From the NCBI RefSeq assembly GCF_019021925.1, contig NZ_CP058990.1:1046001-1110000 (forward strand): a DNA stretch of 64,000 bases, in the 5' to 3' direction. Below are positions 28,232 through 37,700 of the stretch, one piece after another (the first letter of the stretch is position 1; every line of letters starts with the position of its first letter). The notes beneath the pieces were generated by a model, which saw only the letters and a list, made by a program, of their open reading frames with translations, did no database searches and was not told where the DNA came from. The position numbers and the translations under genes are program-made. Origin of the DNA: Cellulophaga sp. HaHaR_3_176. Lineage in GTDB: Bacteria; Bacteroidota; Bacteroidia; Flavobacteriales; Flavobacteriaceae.

Positions 28232-28275
28232 GTAACTTTTGTTACTAAAACCTATTTTTAAAAACAGTATTTTTA
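28232..28275 (+). promoter_or_regulatory. putative Crp/Fnr site plus -7-like box driving the sulfite oxidase operon
   Basis: A second perfect GTAAC-N4-GTTAC dyad at 28232-28245 with TATTTTTA at 28268-28275, again 29.5 bp from dyad centre to box. It mirrors the cydA arrangement exactly. Another TATTTTTA copy occurs at 28253-28260, so the box alone is weak evidence. Confidence 0.5.
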
Positions 28276-28299
28276 AGGTTTAAATTCTTTTGCAGTTTT

Positions 28300-29523
28300 A
28301 TGGAAAGACGAAAATTTATTGGAGGTACAGCACTAGCAACAGTGTCTAGCTTAATAGGATTGAATATAGTTTTTGGAAACAAATTACCAGGAGATTACAC
28401 GATTCTGGCATTACAAGATAAAGACCCTTTTAAGTTGTTTGGTAAAAATAAACAAATGGTTGTATTAAATGATAAACCTTGGAATATAGAAGCACAAGCA
28501 CATCTATTAGATGATGATGTTACTCCAAATTCAGCAATTTTTATTAGAAATAATGGTAATCTTCCTGAAAATATCGATGCTGAAAAATGGACATTAACTT
28601 TTGATGGAGAGTCAGTAAATCAAACCAAAACATATACATTAAGAGATCTTAAAACTAAATTTAAACAATACACCTATCAACTAACGCTAGAATGTGGTGG
28701 CAATGGTCGTAGTGAGTTCAATCCTCCTGCAAAAGGTAACCAATGGACTATAGGAGCTGTTTATTGTGCTAAGTGGACAGGTATAAGGCTTAAAGATGTA
28801 TTGTTGGATGTTGGAATTAAAGATTCTGCAGTTTATATAGGATATCATGCTGCTGATACTCATCTAAGTGGCGATGTAGCAAAAGAACCTATTTCAAGAG
28901 GAGTTCCAATAGCAAAAGCATTACAAGAGGAAACTTTACTAGCTTTTAAAATGAATGGAGAAGAAATTCCGTTAGTACATGGGTACCCTTTGCGTTTAGT
29001 AGCTGGTGGTTATCCAGCTTCAGCTTCTGGAAAATGGTTAAACAGAATAAGCATACGAAATAAAGAGCATGATGGAGAAAAAATGACAGGGTCATCATAC
29101 CGAGTACCGCGTAACCCTGTGGCACCTGGCGATAAGGTGAAAAATGAGGATATGCGCATTATAGAATCGATGCCTGTAAAATCATTAATCACCTACCCTA
29201 AATCTGGTGCGGTAATAAAATTGAATAAAAAATTAGAGATAAGAGGCCATGCTTGGGCGGGAGAGTTAAAAGTTAATAAAGTTTTATATTCAATTGATTT
29301 TGGTAGCACATGGCATGTTTGTATGTTAAAAGATGCTGTAAATAACTTCGCGTGGCAGCATTTTTCTACCTCAATAAAATTTCAAAAAGAAGGTTATTAT
29401 GAAGTTTGGGCAAAAGCAATTGACGGTAATGGAGAAGGACAGCCTATGTTGGTACCAGGTTGGAATCCAAAAGGTTATTTAAATAATGCATGCCATAGAA
29501 TTGCAGTAAAAGTAGAAGCATGA
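28300..29523 (+). CDS. sulfite-oxidase-like molybdopterin oxidoreductase, Tat-exported
   Basis: A 407-residue periplasmic molybdoenzyme. A twin-arginine leader (ERRKFIGG) is followed by a hydrophobic stretch. The oxidoreductase molybdopterin-binding domain contains the Mo-ligand cysteine C132 in LTLECGGNGRS and the PLRLVAGGYP loop; a C-terminal Ig-like dimerisation domain carries YEVWAKAIDGNG. It is like SorA of SorAB, which oxidises sulfite to sulfate and passes electrons to a c-type cytochrome. Its stop overlaps the start of the cytochrome gene by 4 bp (ATGA), fitting such a pair. Other substrates remain possible. Confidence 0.85.
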   Translation: MERRKFIGGTALATVSSLIGLNIVFGNKLPGDYTILALQDKDPFKLFGKNKQMVVLNDKPWNIEAQAHLLDDDVTPNSAIFIRNNGNLPENIDAEKWTLTFDGESVNQTKTYTLRDLKTKFKQYTYQLTLECGGNGRSEFNPPAKGNQWTIGAVYCAKWTGIRLKDVLLDVGIKDSAVYIGYHAADTHLSGDVAKEPISRGVPIAKALQEETLLAFKMNGEEIPLVHGYPLRLVAGGYPASASGKWLNRISIRNKEHDGEKMTGSSYRVPRNPVAPGDKVKNEDMRIIESMPVKSLITYPKSGAVIKLNKKLEIRGHAWAGELKVNKVLYSIDFGSTWHVCMLKDAVNNFAWQHFSTSIKFQKEGYYEVWAKAIDGNGEGQPMLVPGWNPKGYLNNACHRIAVKVEA

Positions 29524-29996
29524 GTTTTGATGAAAAATTTAGACAAACTGTAAAAGAATTTCACAAGCTTTTAGTTATTCTGTTAGTGAGTTTTGTGATT
29601 ATTATAGGAATATTGCTTTATAAAATTAATTATCCATCAAAAAATACGACTAAAGAAGTATCGACATCTGATTATGTAGTTGTACCTGATTCAGATGATT
29701 ATAATAAAGTTGAAAATGGAATTCATCTTAGAACTGGTTTTGTAGAAGGGGAAGGTTTAATGCAAGTAGTTAATAATTGTACCAATTGTCATTCTGCTAA
29801 ATTGGTAACACAAAACAGAATGTCTAAAGAAAAGTGGTTGGCAACAATTCGTTGGATGCAGGAAACACAAAATTTATGGGATTTAGGCGAATCAGAAGAG
29901 CCAATTCTTACCTATTTGTCTACCTATTATGCTCCAGATCAAAAAGGTAGAAGAGGTAATTTAAAAAATGTAGAATGGTATGTTCTTGAAAATTAA
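29520..29996 (+). CDS. membrane-anchored mono-haem cytochrome c (SorB-like)
   Basis: A 158-residue protein with one N-terminal membrane helix (about residues 17-35) acting as an uncleaved anchor, and a periplasmic haem domain with a single CTNCH motif (C87, C90, H91). M101 or M113 could be the sixth ligand (the latter in the conserved-looking IRWMQETQ). It is translationally coupled to the molybdoenzyme gene and is its likely electron acceptor, feeding a terminal oxidase. Confidence 0.85.
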   Translation: MSFDEKFRQTVKEFHKLLVILLVSFVIIIGILLYKINYPSKNTTKEVSTSDYVVVPDSDDYNKVENGIHLRTGFVEGEGLMQVVNNCTNCHSAKLVTQNRMSKEKWLATIRWMQETQNLWDLGESEEPILTYLSTYYAPDQKGRRGNLKNVEWYVLEN

Positions 29997-30024
29997 AAAA
30001 AGCTTAAAACTATTTTAAATATAT

Positions 30025-30906
30025 ATGATTGAATATTTAAACGCTTTTCTAAAAGCATTTATGGCTACTGTAAATTGGACATGGAAATCTATCCTGTTTG
30101 AGGTGCCATGGTATACTAATTATTTTTGGGGATTATTATTAATATCCCTTTTGGTTTGGGGGTTAGAAAGTTTATTTCCTTGGCGAAAGAATCAGTCTAT
30201 AATTCGAAAAGATTTTTGGTTAGATGCATTTTATATGTTTTTTAATTTTTTTGTTTTTTCAATTTTAATTAGTGGTTTTTATAAAGTTTTTGAGTTATTG
30301 TTTTTAGAATTTGGGATACACTCAAAAAGTGCAGCTTTAATCGATTTTTCACCTTGGCCAATGTGGGGGCAATTATTGATTTTCTTTATTATTTCTGACT
30401 TTGTACAGTGGTTTACCCATGTTATGTTGCATAAATTCCCTTTTTTGTGGGAGTTTCATAAGGTCCACCACAGTGTAAAAGAAATGGGGTTTGCTGCGCA
30501 TATGCGCTACCATTGGATGGAGAATGTGTTATACAAACCCTTAAAGACTTTAGCAGTTATGATTATAGGGGGCTTTGAGCCTAATGAAGCTTATATTGTA
30601 CATTTTGTAGCAATAGCAATTGGGCATTTCAATCATTCTAATATAAAAATTACATGGGGCCCTTTTAAGTATTTATTTAATAACCCTGTAATGCACTTGT
30701 ATCATCATGCTTATGAATTTCCAGAAAATACCTGTGGTGTTAATTTTGGAATTAGTTTAAGCCTATGGGATTATATTTTTAAAACAAATCATATTCCAGA
30801 AGATAGTGGAACTATTAAACTTGGGTTTGAGGGAGATACTGATTTTCCTAAAGATTTTGTACGACAGAATATTCACGGTTTTAAAAAAAAACAGAAAAGC
30901 TTATAG
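30025..30906 (+). CDS. sterol desaturase / fatty acid hydroxylase family membrane protein
   Basis: A 293-residue di-iron membrane oxygenase with about four helices and the expected histidine clusters: H132 and H136 (THVMLH), H145, H148 and H149 (HKVHH), H201/H204 (HFNH) and H224, H227, H228 (HLYHH). Family members hydroxylate or desaturate lipids; in bacteria without sterols the substrate is often a fatty acyl, ether lipid or carotenoid. It lies 28 bp after the cytochrome gene on the same strand and overlaps the convergent Crp/Fnr gene by 6 bp. Whether it shares the sulfite oxidase transcript functionally is unknown. Confidence 0.85.
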   Translation: MIEYLNAFLKAFMATVNWTWKSILFEVPWYTNYFWGLLLISLLVWGLESLFPWRKNQSIIRKDFWLDAFYMFFNFFVFSILISGFYKVFELLFLEFGIHSKSAALIDFSPWPMWGQLLIFFIISDFVQWFTHVMLHKFPFLWEFHKVHHSVKEMGFAAHMRYHWMENVLYKPLKTLAVMIIGGFEPNEAYIVHFVAIAIGHFNHSNIKITWGPFKYLFNNPVMHLYHHAYEFPENTCGVNFGISLSLWDYIFKTNHIPEDSGTIKLGFEGDTDFPKDFVRQNIHGFKKKQKSL

Positions 30907-31533
30907 ATTTATAATTTCTATATAGTTTCTGTTTAATTTTATTTTACCTAATTCTTCAAGTTTTTTAAGTAATCTAGAGATGACTACACGTGATGTATGT
31001 AAATCATAAGCAATTTCTTGATGTGTATTTTGAATATTCGATTCATTAGTTATTCTGATTTTTTCTTTTAAATAACCGATTAAGCGTTCATCCATGTTTT
31101 GAAAAGCTATAGAATCTACAGTGTTTAAAAGTTCAGTTAAACGTTTATGATAGCTTTCAAAAACAAAATTTCGCCAAGTTTTATACTTTGCAGTCCATTC
31201 TTCCATTTTTTCAATCGGAATCATTATTAATTTTGTTTCTGTTTCAGCTATTGCTCGTATCTCGCTTTTAGATTCAGAAAGACAACAAGTTAACGTCATT
31301 GAGCAAGTTTCTCCTTTTTCTAAATAATAAAGCAATAACTCATCCCCATCTTTATCTTCTCTCAATATTTTAATTGCGCCAGAAAGGAGTAAGGGCATAC
31401 TTTTTATATAGTTCCCGATTTCTATTAGCTTAAAGCCACTAGCTACTTCTTTAATAGTACCTACAGTTACAATTTCGTCTAATAATTGTTTTTCAAATAT
31501 AGAGCCGTAATTTTGTTGAAGTTCTTCTTGCAT
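30901..31533 (-). CDS. Crp/Fnr family transcriptional regulator
   Basis: A 210-residue regulator with an N-terminal cyclic-nucleotide-like beta roll (about 20-130) and C-terminal winged helix (TSRVVISRLLKKLEELG is the recognition helix region). The segment CSMTLTCCLSE near residues 72-82 carries three cysteines and is typical of a Bacteroidota Crp/Fnr subgroup; there is no clear Fnr-type four-cysteine cluster at the N-terminus. It is the natural candidate to bind the two GTAAC-N4-GTTAC dyads 3 kb away between cydA and the sulfite oxidase gene. That link is inference. Confidence 0.88.
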   Translation of the reverse strand: MQEELQQNYGSIFEKQLLDEIVTVGTIKEVASGFKLIEIGNYIKSMPLLLSGAIKILREDKDGDELLLYYLEKGETCSMTLTCCLSESKSEIRAIAETETKLIMIPIEKMEEWTAKYKTWRNFVFESYHKRLTELLNTVDSIAFQNMDERLIGYLKEKIRITNESNIQNTHQEIAYDLHTSRVVISRLLKKLEELGKIKLNRNYIEIINL

Positions 31534-31689
31534 TTTTTAAGCCATGTGTCTTTTTCAAAAATAATTATAATAAATAATACTTCACATAAATTAAGGATAA
31601 ATTAGGAATGATTTTTTATAGATAATGTTCCTAAAATGGTAGTTATAATGCGTATTTATTAGCGACTTAGTATATTTTGAGCTATTTTT

Positions 31690-31719
31690 TTGCTTAATAA
31701 ATAAATACCTGTATATTTG
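31690..31719 (+). promoter_or_regulatory. promoter of the PL17 alginate lyase gene
   Basis: TTG at 31690-31692, a 19-base spacer, and TATATTTG at 31712-31719: a full match to the Bacteroidota pattern TTG-N19-TAnnTTTG. The last four bases of the -7 box are the first four of the GntR operator dyad. Confidence 0.68.
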
Positions 31720-31742
31720 GTAGACCAAATTGGTAAACCAAT
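31716..31742 (+). promoter_or_regulatory. GntR operator pair upstream of the PL17 gene
   Basis: Two perfect 14-bp dyads, TTTGGTAGACCAAA (31716-31729) and ATTGGTAAACCAAT (31729-31742), sharing one base, so their centres are 13 bp apart. Similar arrays precede susC and the gntR gene itself. Confidence 0.75.
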
Positions 31743-31857
31743 TATTGCTGTACTTATATTATAACGCTGTTATTTAGATATTTACTATTGTGTTCATTTA
31801 GTAGCTAAACAACAATATATAATATGAAAATTTAGTGATAGAAAAAATCAATAACAA

Positions 31858-34077
31858 ATGTCGAATAGAATTATCTTTTTTTGTGTCCTTTTTTGCGTAA
31901 CGATTACGATGAATGCACAAGAACACCCTAACTTAATTTTAACAGCTCAAGGTGTTAAAGATATTAGAGCACAATTAGGTAATATTCCAATATTTGATAA
32001 CACATTAAAAGCTGTTAAGGAAGAGATAGATGCTGAAATTGCTTCAGGAATAGAAACGCCAATTCCAAAAGATTACTCTGGGGGTTACACGCATGTTCGT
32101 CATAAGCGTAATATGATAGTACTACAAAAAGCTGGTGTTTTATATCAGATTTTAGATGATGAGAAGTATGCGAAGTATGTGAAAGACATGTTAATGCAAT
32201 ATGAAGGTATGTATAAAACATTACCGTTACACCCTAAAACAAGGTCTTATGCAAGAGGTAAATTATTTTGGCAATGTTTGAACGATTCTAACTGGTTGGT
32301 TTACGTGAGTCAAGCTTACGATTGTATTTATAATTATTTATCAGAAGAAGAACGTAATAAGCTAGAAACAAACTTGTTTAAACCATTCGCAGATCATATT
32401 TCGGTAGATAGTCCACAATTTTACCAAAGAGTTCACAACCATAGTACTTGGGGAAATGCAGCTGTAGGTATGATTGGTTTAGTAATGAATGACCAGGAAT
32501 TAATTGATCGTGCTTTATATGGTATTAAAGGAGTGAATTTAGATACAAATGCGAAAGATGATGATGGAGGTTTTTTAAATAAAAATGGTAAAGCAGGTTT
32601 TTTAGCGAATATAGAAGAGCCTTTTTCGCCAGATGGTTATTATAATGAAGGTCCATATTACCAACGTTATGCAATGTATCCTTTTTTAATTTTTGCAGAA
32701 GGATTGCATAATGTTAAACCAGAAATGAAAATTTTTGAATATAAAGATGGAGTACTTTTAAAATCTATTAATGCACTTTTAAATTTATCTGATGCAGATG
32801 GAGAGTTTTTTCCACTTAATGACGGTCAAAAGGGAATGTCTTATTATAATGATGCTTTAGTTACAGCGGTAGATATTTCTTATCATTTCGGAAAACAAGA
32901 CCCTGGATTGTTAACTATTGCAAAAGAGCAAAATAAGGTATTGTTAGATGATTCTGGTTTAGCAGTTGCACTTGGTATAAAAAATGGAGAAGCAAAACCA
33001 TTCGATAAAAAATCAATTAATTTATCAGATGGACCAGATGGAAATCAAGGTGGTGTTGGTATTTTAAGAAATGAAGATATAGAGCTTGTATTTAAATATG
33101 CAGCACAAGGCTCTAGTCATGGGCATTATGATAAGTTGTCGTATTCTTTATATGAAAAAGGAGAAGAAGTAATTCAAGATTATGGATTAGCGCGTTTTGT
33201 TAATATTGAGCAAAAAGGAGGTGGGAATTACCTAAAGGAAAATAAAACATGGGCTAAACAAACTATTGCACATAATACAGTAACGCAAAATGAAACCTCT
33301 CATTTTGGTGGTAAATATGAAATAGGTAGTCAGCATCATTCAGTGTTGCATTATTTTTCTTCAGAAAATGAAAACGTTCAAATAGCAAGTGCAAAAGAAG
33401 CTAATGCATACCCTGGCACAGAAATGTTGCGTACTATAGCTGTTATTAAAGATGAGGATTTTGAAAAACCTTATGTTTTAGATATTATGAAAGTAACTTC
33501 GAAAACTGCTAATCAATACGATTTTCCTTATTATTTTTTAGGTCAAGTTTTAAACACCAATTTTGTTTATAAAACTCCTGAAACTTTAAAAACGTTGGGT
33601 GATAAAAATGGTTACCAACATTTATTTATAGAAGGTTCTGCTAAGGCTTCAACAGATAATAGTAAATTATCTTGGTTAAATAAAGGTAAATTTTACACGT
33701 TAACAACTGTAACGAGTAATGATGATGAGTTGCTTTTTACAAGAATAGGAGCAAACGATCCAGAATTTAACTTAAGAAGAGAAGCTGCATTAATGTTAAG
33801 AAGAAAAAACACTAAAAACACGCTTTTTGTTTCTGCTATAGAAGCTCATGGGGGGTATAGTACTGTTTCAGAATCGGCAGTTAATTCAAATAGTTATATA
33901 AAGGAATTAAAAGTAATTTTGGATACTGAAGATTATACTGCAGTTCAAATAACAAATGTAGATGGTAATACTAAGCTGTTTATAACATCAAACACAAATG
34001 CTTCGAAAGAAACGGATCATAAGTTGAAAATTAATAATATTAATTACAAGTGGACTGGTGTTTATTATTTTAAATAA
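31858..34077 (+). CDS. PL17 oligoalginate lyase (heparinase II/III-like)
   Basis: A 739-residue exported lyase (signal peptide about 1-20, ending TMNAQ). The N-terminal (alpha/alpha) toroid holds the catalytic Asn-His pair N194-H195 (VHNHSTWGN) and the tyrosine of EGPYYQRYA (residues 264-272); the heparinase II/III beta domain begins near 395 and carries H421/H423 in SSHGHYDKLS. These correspond to the Asn, His, Tyr and His used by characterised PL17 exolyases. Role: releases 4-deoxy unsaturated monouronate from alginate oligomers, probably in the periplasm (no lipobox). It is transcribed alone from a GntR-controlled promoter and followed by a long hairpin. Confidence 0.92.
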   Translation: MSNRIIFFCVLFCVTITMNAQEHPNLILTAQGVKDIRAQLGNIPIFDNTLKAVKEEIDAEIASGIETPIPKDYSGGYTHVRHKRNMIVLQKAGVLYQILDDEKYAKYVKDMLMQYEGMYKTLPLHPKTRSYARGKLFWQCLNDSNWLVYVSQAYDCIYNYLSEEERNKLETNLFKPFADHISVDSPQFYQRVHNHSTWGNAAVGMIGLVMNDQELIDRALYGIKGVNLDTNAKDDDGGFLNKNGKAGFLANIEEPFSPDGYYNEGPYYQRYAMYPFLIFAEGLHNVKPEMKIFEYKDGVLLKSINALLNLSDADGEFFPLNDGQKGMSYYNDALVTAVDISYHFGKQDPGLLTIAKEQNKVLLDDSGLAVALGIKNGEAKPFDKKSINLSDGPDGNQGGVGILRNEDIELVFKYAAQGSSHGHYDKLSYSLYEKGEEVIQDYGLARFVNIEQKGGGNYLKENKTWAKQTIAHNTVTQNETSHFGGKYEIGSQHHSVLHYFSSENENVQIASAKEANAYPGTEMLRTIAVIKDEDFEKPYVLDIMKVTSKTANQYDFPYYFLGQVLNTNFVYKTPETLKTLGDKNGYQHLFIEGSAKASTDNSKLSWLNKGKFYTLTTVTSNDDELLFTRIGANDPEFNLRREAALMLRRKNTKNTLFVSAIEAHGGYSTVSESAVNSNSYIKELKVILDTEDYTAVQITNVDGNTKLFITSNTNASKETDHKLKINNINYKWTGVYYFK

Positions 34078-34156
34078 ATTATAAATACTTAATTAAATTA
34101 AACTTTATCTTAAATTTAAGACAAAGTTAACAAAGGGTATTACAAGATAATGTCTT

Positions 34157-34201
34157 TTATAATGATAAATTATACTTGAAAAGTATAATTTATCATTATA
34201 A
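34157..34201 (+). terminator. long perfect hairpin downstream of the PL17 gene
   Basis: 21-bp perfect inverted repeat (34157-34177 and 34181-34201) around a GAA loop, 80 bp after the PL17 stop, followed by TTTTAAATTTTT. Acts as terminator or 3' stabiliser. It is AT-rich, so it could also extrude as a cruciform. Confidence 0.7.
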
Positions 34202-34416
34202 TTTTAAATTTTTCTACACGATAAGTATTGAACTTGAGTTAATTGCAGAAATGTACTAAATAAAAATCCTCTTTTTATAGAATATCTCTTGTATGTATTG
34301 TATTTCCTGTAAAAGAGCAGGTAGGTTAATTGATGAATTTAGTTCAATTTACACAAACTTTCATGGAAAATTAACAATCAAATTATCGATTTGAACAAAT
34401 ATTGCTTCTAAAAATA

Positions 34417-34464
34417 AAAATTCCACATTTTAATGTACTTAAAATGTGGAATTTTCTTTTTTTT
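34417..34464 (+). terminator. intrinsic terminator just upstream of the susC promoter
   Basis: 15-bp perfect stem AAAATTCCACATTTT / AAAATGTGGAATTTT with a 9-base loop, followed by a C and nine T. It ends 15 bp before the susC -7 box and would insulate it from PL17 read-through. Confidence 0.85.
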
Positions 34465-34479
34465 AACAAAGTAATAACA

Positions 34480-34523
34480 TATATTTGGTTAACTAAAGTG
34501 GTGAACCAATTTGGGTAACCAGA
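34480..34523 (+). promoter_or_regulatory. susC promoter -7 box overlapped by a triple GntR operator
   Basis: TATATTTG at 34480-34487 is identical to the PL17 -7 box. Three dyads follow at an exact 13-bp period: TTTGGTTAACTAAA (34484), AGTGGTGAACCAAT (34497) and TTTGGGTAACCAGA (34510). Each is one or two changes from perfect symmetry. No TTG sits at -33, so activation or a weaker promoter is possible. Confidence 0.7.
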
Positions 34524-34590
34524 AAAAATTCAATATTAACTAAACAAGCTCAAGAGATGGAAAGTAACCTTAAAAGAATAAAATAAAAAA

Positions 34591-34610
34591 GGATAGGCTG
34601 CAACCTATCC
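34591..34610 (+). other. hairpin in the susC leader
   Basis: 7-bp stem GGATAGG/CCTATCC with loop CTGCAA in the leader between the -7 box and the susC ATG at 34800. There is no T-run after it, so it is more likely an mRNA structure than a terminator. The rest of the 300-bp leader has no gene. Confidence 0.45.
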
Positions 34611-34799
34611 TCTTAATTTGATCACTTCTATTAAAGATTAGAAGAAATTTGAACACATTCAATGCTTTACATTAATTGTTATACAAAAATAACAAATTAG
34701 AACAACTAATTACAACAGTTGTGATCTTGTAAAGTAAAGTATAGGAGATATTTTATCCTATTGATTAAGCTAAACAGAATTAACTTAACAAAATCACAA

Positions 34800-37700
34800 A
34801 TGAAATTTAAAACTAAACTATTATTAATAGCAATTACGTTGCTAAATATTTCGCTTTATGCGCAAGACAGCTACCAGTTGAAAGGTGTTGTATCTGATGC
34901 AAATAATGTACCTATACCTGGTGTGAATGTTGTAATAGCAACAACAACAAAAGGTACCGCTACAGATTTTGATGGTATATATGAGATTTCAGTAAATAAA
35001 GGAGATGTACTTAGCTTCTCTTATATTGGTTATACTTCTAAGCAAGTTATAATTTCTGACCAAAAAACTTTAAATATAACTTTAGCAGAAGATGCTAGCC
35101 AACTTGAAGAAGTTGTTGTTGTAGGTTATGGAACACAAAAGAAATCTACGATTACAGGTTCTATTTCTAAGGTAACCAATGAGACGTTAGATCAAATTGC
35201 TGTAGCAAGAGTTGATGATGCTCTTGTCGGTCAAGTATCTGGGGTTAATATTCAGGCTACAAATGCTGAAGCAGGTGGAGCTCCAACTATTACGATTAGA
35301 GGTATTGGATCTGTAACTGCTGATTCTGGCCCTGCGCTAGTTATTGATGGAGTAGTTGTAAGTTCAGATTTTTTAGGAAACCTTGATATGAACGATGTAG
35401 AATCTTTTGAAGTTTTAAAAGATGCTGCTTCTGCTGCTATTTATGGTAGTGAAGGTTCTAATGGAGTAATCTTGATTACTACAAAAAGTGGTAAAGCTGG
35501 AAAAACAAAATTTAGCTATCAAACATATACTGGTTTTAAAACAGCACATGGCAGTGACGATTATAGAAAAAGCGTTTCTGATTGGGCAGCAAAAGAACAA
35601 GCTGCAACAGGAGTACTTTCTAATGAAACACAATATGCACAATTGTTAGTTCAAACTACTGGTGTTGATAGAGATTGGCAAGATGTTTTCTTTGATGGAG
35701 GAAATATTACAAGTCACTCTTTATCTGCAAGAGGTGGTACTGAAGATACCAAATTTAGTACTTCCTTAAGATATCTTCATGATGAGGGTGTAGTAATTAC
35801 TGATGATTATAAATTGTTTTCTGCAAACATGAAAGTAGATTCAAAAATTGGTGATAAAGTAAGATTTGGTATTAGAGCGACACCTTCTTATACAAAACAA
35901 AGAAGACTGCCTACATCAATACATAACCCTATGCGTCAATCACCTTGGTTGCCAATTTACCATACAGAAGAATCACTTCAATTTATTGATAGAGATATTT
36001 ATCCAGATGTTGGTGTAGGAGATTACTTCTATGAAAACCATCTTGTAGAATTAGATTTAAATGGAGATGGTAGTACTAGTAGGCCACGTACCTCTGGTGA
36101 TTCTAATGCATATGCTCAATATGTTGAAAGAGAGCATTTTGAGTTTAATACTAAATTATTTGGCTCTACTTATTTAAGTTATGAAATTGCTGATGGACTT
36201 ACTGCTAAAACATCTTTAGGTGTTACTCTTGAGCAGAGAAAAAGAACACGTTACGATGGTACACTTTATCATGCGAGTGGTAATGCAAACTCTGCATATT
36301 ATTTAGCTAACCGATCTAATATTAGAATTATTTCAGATAACACCTTAAATTATACGAAAACTTTTAATGATGATCATGATTTAAATTTACTAGTAGGTGC
36401 TACGATTCAGAAAAGAACATCTGAAGAAACTATTGTTGAAGGTAGTGGGTTTTCAAATGATTTACTTAAAAACTTTCAAGGTGCTACCTTTGTTGATCTT
36501 CCTCAAGAAATTAACACTGAACTTAAGAAATTAGGGTATTTCGCCAGAGTTAATTATGCGTATGCAGGTAAATATTTAGTTAATGCTTCAATCAGACGTG
36601 ACGGTAGTTCTGTTTTTGGTGTAGACACGAAGTGGGGTAATTTCCCAGCTGTATCTTTAGGGTGGAATGTTGCTAAAGAAAATTTCTTATTGGAAAGTGA
36701 CGCTGTTAATACTTTAAAATTCAGAGCTAGTTACGGACTTACTGGAGCAGAAAATTTTAATGTAGGTGATGCTGTTGTTAATGCATGGCCTTATTTGGCA
36801 TTGTTGCAGAATTCTAATTCAATTAGTAACGGAAGTATTGAGTCTGGTGTATCTCCGCTTAATATTGCTAACACACTATTGCAATGGGAAGCTTCAAAAG
36901 AATTTACTGTTGGTTTAGATTATGGATTTTTTAATAATAAAATATCAGGATCTATTGATTACTATCAAAGAACTAGTGATCAATTGTTACTAAATAACCC
37001 TGTTTCATATGTAACAGGATTTGATAGTGGTATTGTGAACTTAGGTAAGGTACAAAACAGTGGTTTTGAACTTGAATTTAGAACTAAAAATATTTCAAAT
37101 GAAAAATTTTCTTGGAATTCTACAATAATAGCTTCTACAAATAAAAATGAATTACTAAGCTTTGGTAATTCAAACAATGCTTTAATCGAAGATGATTATG
37201 ATAGAGGTTCTCAGTGGATTAACAGAATTGGAGAGCCTATATCTTCTTTCTGGGGTTATGTAGTTGATGAAGAGGCTTTTGATGAAACTTCTTATAGAAC
37301 AACATATGTTAATAATCCTTGGAACCGAATTAATGGTGAGTCTGAAGATATTATTGTTAAAGATTTAAATGGTGATGGTTTAATTACTGAAGAAGACAAA
37401 ACAATTTTAGGAACTCCTTATCCTGATTTAGTATATAGTTTTTCTAATGAATTTGAAATTGGAAATTTTGATTTTTCTTTCATGGTTCAAGGTAGTTTAG
37501 GTGCTCAGGTAAATAATATTGGAGATCAATATTTTTACAATTGGTTTGGTAATGCAACAAGAAGTGGAGGAAAAGAACAAGCAGTTGCTGATGGTCTTGT
37601 GAGTGATGTATCTTTTTTACAAGAAAAGGTTTTAACAAGTGAGGTTATTGCAAGCGCAGATTATTTCTCATTACGTAATGTAAATCTTGGATATAACTTC

